This document shows positions 6,815 through 9,364 of a stretch of 9,364 bases of DNA, in pieces. The notes beneath the pieces were generated by a model. It was not told the origin of the DNA and searched no databases. It saw only the letters and a program-made list of their open reading frames with translations. The stretch spans positions 1-9,364 of the forward strand of contig JAVBRX010000109.1 in assembly GCA_031547465.1 (NCBI GenBank), read 5' to 3'. Made by a program: the position numbers and the translations under genes. This DNA comes from Hohaiivirga sp031547465. Lineage in GTDB: Bacteria > Pseudomonadota > Alphaproteobacteria > Rhizobiales > Beijerinckiaceae. Every line of letters starts with the position of its first letter. Positions within the stretch are counted from its first letter, which is position 1.

Positions 6815-7592
6815 ACCCGCGCCTGAAAACCAGATCCGTTCCTTTCGGCCTGACGCGCAGGAGAATAGAAAAGAACAGATACAGATGAAACTTCATCGCA
6901 CCGGTAAAGCCTGAATAGGGTCTGAAACCAGGTATCGCATCTTTGAGCGCCAGCGTACGCAGAAATGTCTTGCAGCGCCGCACAAGGAACGAACCTTCAA
7001 GGCTCCCCTCATGGATCTGCGGATGAACGGCCATCTGCACCCCTTTGACCGCGCCCCCCTGCACCGCTTTCAACTCCTCATCAATACAATATTCGTAGCC
7101 TTCAATATCGATCTTGATAAAAACCGGCTGCTCCCCCGCATTCTCCAGCAGGGCGGCGAGACAAATACCGGGAACATTAAGTGTTGGACCGGTCCCGGCG
7201 GCAATGATCGACGTTTCGGAACTGCCGAAACATTTCATGGCACGGATTGTAACCGATGGCTCACCCGAAAGCGCCGCATTGATGAGCGTAACTTCACCGG
7301 AATTGTGTGCCCGCACGTTCTCCATCGCCTGGATGCAGACGGGATCCGGGTCGACGGCGATAACTCTCCGCGCAATCCGCGCCGCCCAGAACGGCAAGAC
7401 ACCAACCCAACCGCCGATATCGAGATAAACGGTCTCGGAATCGAGAAATTCTTTAAGCGTCGCAAAGGTCTCCGGCTCCCATCGCCCCTGCTCCAGCTTA
7501 TCGATCATCTTCTGCGAGAGAACAGTCGTGTCGAGAATGACAGTATGACCGTAATACGAAATCGTTTTAAAATGTTGTGATGCGTCTGCCAT
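6813..7592 (-). CDS. FkbM-family SAM-dependent methyltransferase
   Basis: A 259-residue cytoplasmic protein of the FkbM class, which O-methylates sugars, polysaccharides or secondary metabolites using S-adenosylmethionine. Visible are the SAM-binding motif I (VYLDIGGWVGVLPFWAA, about 55-71; the usual GxNxG stretch reads GGWVG), the acidic motif II (RVIAVDPDP, about 76-84), and the FkbM signature FIKIDIEGYEYCI (158-170), followed by MAVHPQIHEG (187-196). The length suits a stand-alone FkbM domain. Start 7592 (MADASQHF) is the only start giving the full N-terminal region; the ribosome site is weak (GGTGC a few bases upstream). A hydrophobic patch near the C-terminus (HLYLFFSILLRV) is unusual for a soluble enzyme and may contact a membrane or partner. 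It lies downstream of tRNA-Thr in the same direction, with no glycosyltransferase or polysaccharide gene nearby, so the substrate cannot be guessed. Confidence 0.87.
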   Translation of the reverse strand: MADASQHFKTISYYGHTVILDTTVLSQKMIDKLEQGRWEPETFATLKEFLDSETVYLDIGGWVGVLPFWAARIARRVIAVDPDPVCIQAMENVRAHNSGEVTLINAALSGEPSVTIRAMKCFGSSETSIIAAGTGPTLNVPGICLAALLENAGEQPVFIKIDIEGYEYCIDEELKAVQGGAVKGVQMAVHPQIHEGSLEGSFLVRRCKTFLRTLALKDAIPGFRPYSGFTGAMKFHLYLFFSILLRVRPKGTDLVFRRG

Positions 7593-7635
7593 ATTAGCAC
7601 CGTTTCATGACACGCGGATAAGGCAGCTTTGCCGG

Positions 7636-7664
7636 CAAATAACAACACTCCGACAAGGCATCAA
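7636..7664 (-). promoter_or_regulatory. Candidate sigma-70-type promoter for the FkbM methyltransferase gene
   Basis: On the minus strand TTGATG (7659-7664) and TATTTG (7636-7641) are separated by 17 bases, 44 bases before the ATG at 7592. The -35 match is good and the -10 weak. Transcription could also run through from the tRNA, since no terminator hairpin follows it. Confidence 0.25.
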
Positions 7665-7702
7665 GTAAGGCTAAACACTTGAAAATATCGAAGGGAGATA
7701 AA

Positions 7703-7777
<75 letters not shown>

Positions 7778-7793
7778 AGATTCGATGGCGGGC

Positions 7794-7822
7794 TTAGTGC
7801 CACAGCATCACGCCCGGCGCAA
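7794..7822 (-). promoter_or_regulatory. Candidate promoter for tRNA-Thr
   Basis: On the minus strand TTGCGC (7817-7822) and CACTAA (7794-7799) are separated by 17 bases. This places a start about ten bases before the mature 5' end at 7777, a typical distance for a tRNA gene. Matches to consensus are partial, and read-through from hemA is an alternative. Confidence 0.35.
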
Positions 7823-7848
7823 GACCGCAATGGCATTAATGCTACGCT

Positions 7849-9078
7849 TTATTCAGCGGCTTCCGCCTGAGACGACGTGAATTTCAGTCCTAGAGCCTCC
7901 CACACCTCAACAAGCGCCTTGACCAGATCCGCAATCTGCGCATCCGAATGCAGGGGCGAGGGTGCGAGACGAAGCCGTTCGGCTCCTTTGGGTACAGTCG
8001 GGTAATTGATCGGCTGGATATAGATATTGTGTTTATCGAGCAGCCGATCGCTCGCCGCCTTGCAGGCTTCCGCGTCACAGATCATCACCGGAATCACATG
8101 CGTCGGCGTATCGAGCAGCGGCAGGCCGGCCTGGGCAAGCGCCTGCTTGGTCTTTGTCACCTGACGCTGCTGGCCTTCACGCTCCACAGCAGAGGCTTTC
8201 AGGTGCCGCACCGAAGCAGTGGCGGCAGCCGCAATCGACGGCGGCAGCGATGTCGTGAAAATGAACCCCGGCGCAAAACTGCGCACGGCATCGGCAATCA
8301 CGCCATCGGCGGCAATGTATCCGCCCATCACGCCGAATGCCTTGCCAAGCGTGCCCTCGATGACATCGACCCGGTGCATCGCCCCTTCCCGGTCGGCGAT
8401 ACCTCCGCCGCGCGGGCCATACATGCCAACCGCATGCACCTCGTCGAGATAGGTCATCGCGCCATATTTCTCGGCGAGATCACAAATCCCATGGATCGGC
8501 GATACGTCGCCATCCATTGAATACACGCTTTCGAATATGATGAGTTTCGGCCTGTCTCCAGCTGCGCGCAGAAGCTCTTCGAGATGAGTGAGATCGTTGT
8601 GCCGGAAGATCACCTTGTCGCAGCCCGATTGCCGCACGCCTTCGATCATCGAATTATGGTTCAGGGCATCCGACAGGATCAGGCAGTTCGGAATCAGCCT
8701 GGCGATGGTGGAAATGCCGGTCTGGTTGGAAATGTAACCCGAGGTGAACACCAGCGCGGCGTCCTTGCCGTGCAGATCGGCCAGTTCCTTTTCCAGAGTG
8801 ACAATGGCGTGGCTGTTACCGGAAATATTGCGAGTGCCTCCGGCACCGGTGCCGTAGCGGTCTGTCGCTTCCCGCATCGCCGTCATGACCGCGGGATGCT
8901 GCCCCATGCCGAGATAATCGTTCGAACACCACACCACGATTTCACGCGCCCCGGCGGGGGAATGCCATATGGCTTTAGGAAACTCCCCGGCGATACGTTC
9001 GACATCCGTAAAAACCCGGTAGCGGCGTTCGGACCGCAAACGGGAAAGGGCAGAGTCGAAGAAAGGTTGATAATCCAT
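7849..9078 (-). CDS. hemA: 5-aminolevulinate synthase (Shemin pathway)
   Basis: A PLP enzyme that condenses glycine with succinyl-CoA to 5-aminolevulinate, the first committed step of haem (and any other tetrapyrrole) synthesis in alphaproteobacteria; cytoplasmic homodimer. The 409-residue length is normal. Visible are VVWCSNDYLGMGQHP (48-62), the glycine-rich GTGAGGTRNISGNSH (76-90), LVFTSGYISN (109-118), LSDALNHNSMI (135-145), LDEVHAVGMYG with the PLP-contacting Asp 212 and His 215 (211-221), and the Schiff-base lysine in EGTLGKAFG (Lys 246). Start 9078 (MDYQPFFDSAL) matches the family start; the bases before it (GGGACC) are only a weak ribosome site. No haem-regulatory CP motif is seen at the N-terminus. 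The gene is divergent from the gene at 9288. A near-consensus FNR/FixK-type site lies 83 bases upstream. The enzyme draws on succinyl-CoA, a TCA intermediate one step ahead of the succinate oxidised by the complex encoded at the left edge. Confidence 0.97.
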   Translation of the reverse strand: MDYQPFFDSALSRLRSERRYRVFTDVERIAGEFPKAIWHSPAGAREIVVWCSNDYLGMGQHPAVMTAMREATDRYGTGAGGTRNISGNSHAIVTLEKELADLHGKDAALVFTSGYISNQTGISTIARLIPNCLILSDALNHNSMIEGVRQSGCDKVIFRHNDLTHLEELLRAAGDRPKLIIFESVYSMDGDVSPIHGICDLAEKYGAMTYLDEVHAVGMYGPRGGGIADREGAMHRVDVIEGTLGKAFGVMGGYIAADGVIADAVRSFAPGFIFTTSLPPSIAAAATASVRHLKASAVEREGQQRQVTKTKQALAQAGLPLLDTPTHVIPVMICDAEACKAASDRLLDKHNIYIQPINYPTVPKGAERLRLAPSPLHSDAQIADLVKALVEVWEALGLKFTSSQAEAAE

Positions 9079-9160
9079 GGTCCCGGCCTTGAAGCAAAAA
9101 AATCGGGGCGGTACATCACATCAGCGAAAAGCATCAATAACGCCCGATCTCTAATCTACG

Positions 9161-9174
9161 TTGACGTATATCAA
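9161..9174. promoter_or_regulatory. FNR/FixK-type binding site in the hemA upstream region
   Basis: TTGACGTATATCAA matches the FNR/FixK consensus TTGAT-N4-ATCAA at nine of ten defined positions (on the minus strand TTGAT-ATAC-GTCAA). Its centre lies about 31 bases upstream of a TATTGA hexamer on the minus strand (9134-9139), the distance expected for an activator bound near -41.5. Control of hemA by FnrL through such a site is established in Rhodobacter. A role here is inference; the site could also act on the divergent gene at 9288. Confidence 0.55.
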
Positions 9175-9244
9175 GGTTCTGATGCCTTTAGCAATCCGCA
9201 ATGCAACTGACGACGCCATGTTGCCGCCGCATTGCTCCCGGATT

Positions 9245-9273
9245 TTGAATTGATCGTAAGGGCCTTTTATTTC
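9245..9273 (+). promoter_or_regulatory. Weak candidate promoter for the small gene at the right edge
   Basis: TTGAAT (9245-9250) and TATTTC (9268-9273) are 17 bases apart just before the ATG at 9288. If used, the transcript would have a very short leader. The -10 match is poor. Confidence 0.2.
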
Positions 9274-9287
9274 GATATGACAGTACT

Positions 9288-9364
9288 ATGACCGATATCA
9301 AGAACGATGCCCGGCAAAATCGTCTGAAATCCGCCTTGCGGGAAAACCTGAGGCGGCGTAAGGC
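9288..9364 (+). CDS. Start of a small basic conserved protein (3' end outside window)
   Basis: From ATG 9288 the frame stays open to the edge, giving about 25 residues: MTDIKNDARQNRLKSALREN followed by LRRRK. This strongly resembles the start of a short, very basic conserved hypothetical protein (pattern RLxxALRENLxRRKAQ) found in many alphaproteobacteria, from memory often just before murA. Only the N-terminus is visible, so length and neighbour cannot be confirmed. No good Shine-Dalgarno sequence precedes it. A four-codon frame (ATG 9277, stop 9289-9291) overlaps its start codon as ATGA, which might couple initiation or be chance. Confidence 0.6.
   Translation, partial: MTDIKNDARQNRLKSALRENLRRRK

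Noticed and set aside
7833..7842. Ten-base palindrome GCATTAATGC after hemA
   Set aside because: Too short and without flanking signals; it could occur by chance.

Overview
The window looks like chromosomal DNA of an alphaproteobacterium. The SdhB fragment, the Shemin-type 5-aminolevulinate synthase (HemA) and the tRNA-Thr are all of alphaproteobacterial type. From memory, the HemA N-terminus (MDYQPFFDSALSRL...) and the start of the last gene most resemble Rhodospirillales/Acetobacteraceae proteins; that finer placement is inference. Most of the window is housekeeping, with one small accessory scar.

Left part (1-2473): the C-terminal two thirds of sdhB end at 525, followed by a strong intrinsic terminator at 588-624. 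A gene for a small exported protein of unknown function follows (819-1331, +). Converging on it is a decayed vgrG (type VI secretion spike) on the minus strand (about 2000 down to 1332). It has a stop codon inside a conserved motif, an internal deletion and no C-terminus. Upstream of vgrG lies a very AT-rich stretch (2061-2170), then the leader of the next gene, which has several hairpins and a duplicated ribosome-binding segment.

Middle part (2474-6761, +): a complete class A penicillin-binding protein (GT51 transglycosylase plus transpeptidase) and an exported DUF4139-family protein with a C-terminal coiled coil. Between them is a palindromic mosaic repeat resembling the intergenic repeat families of alphaproteobacteria.

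Right part (6780-9078, -): hemA, tRNA-Thr(GGT) and an FkbM-family methyltransferase gene lie in the same direction. The methyltransferase gene converges on the DUF4139 gene, with a shared hairpin covering its stop codon. Upstream of hemA, in the gap shared with a small plus-strand gene that runs off the right edge (9288 on), is a near-consensus FNR/FixK-type site, suggesting oxygen-responsive control of tetrapyrrole synthesis.

I see no CRISPR array, intact mobile element, prophage or clear defence system, and no convincing undescribed multi-gene system. The items most worth a second look are the vgrG remnant, the mosaic repeat, the hemA site and the duplicated initiation region before the penicillin-binding protein.
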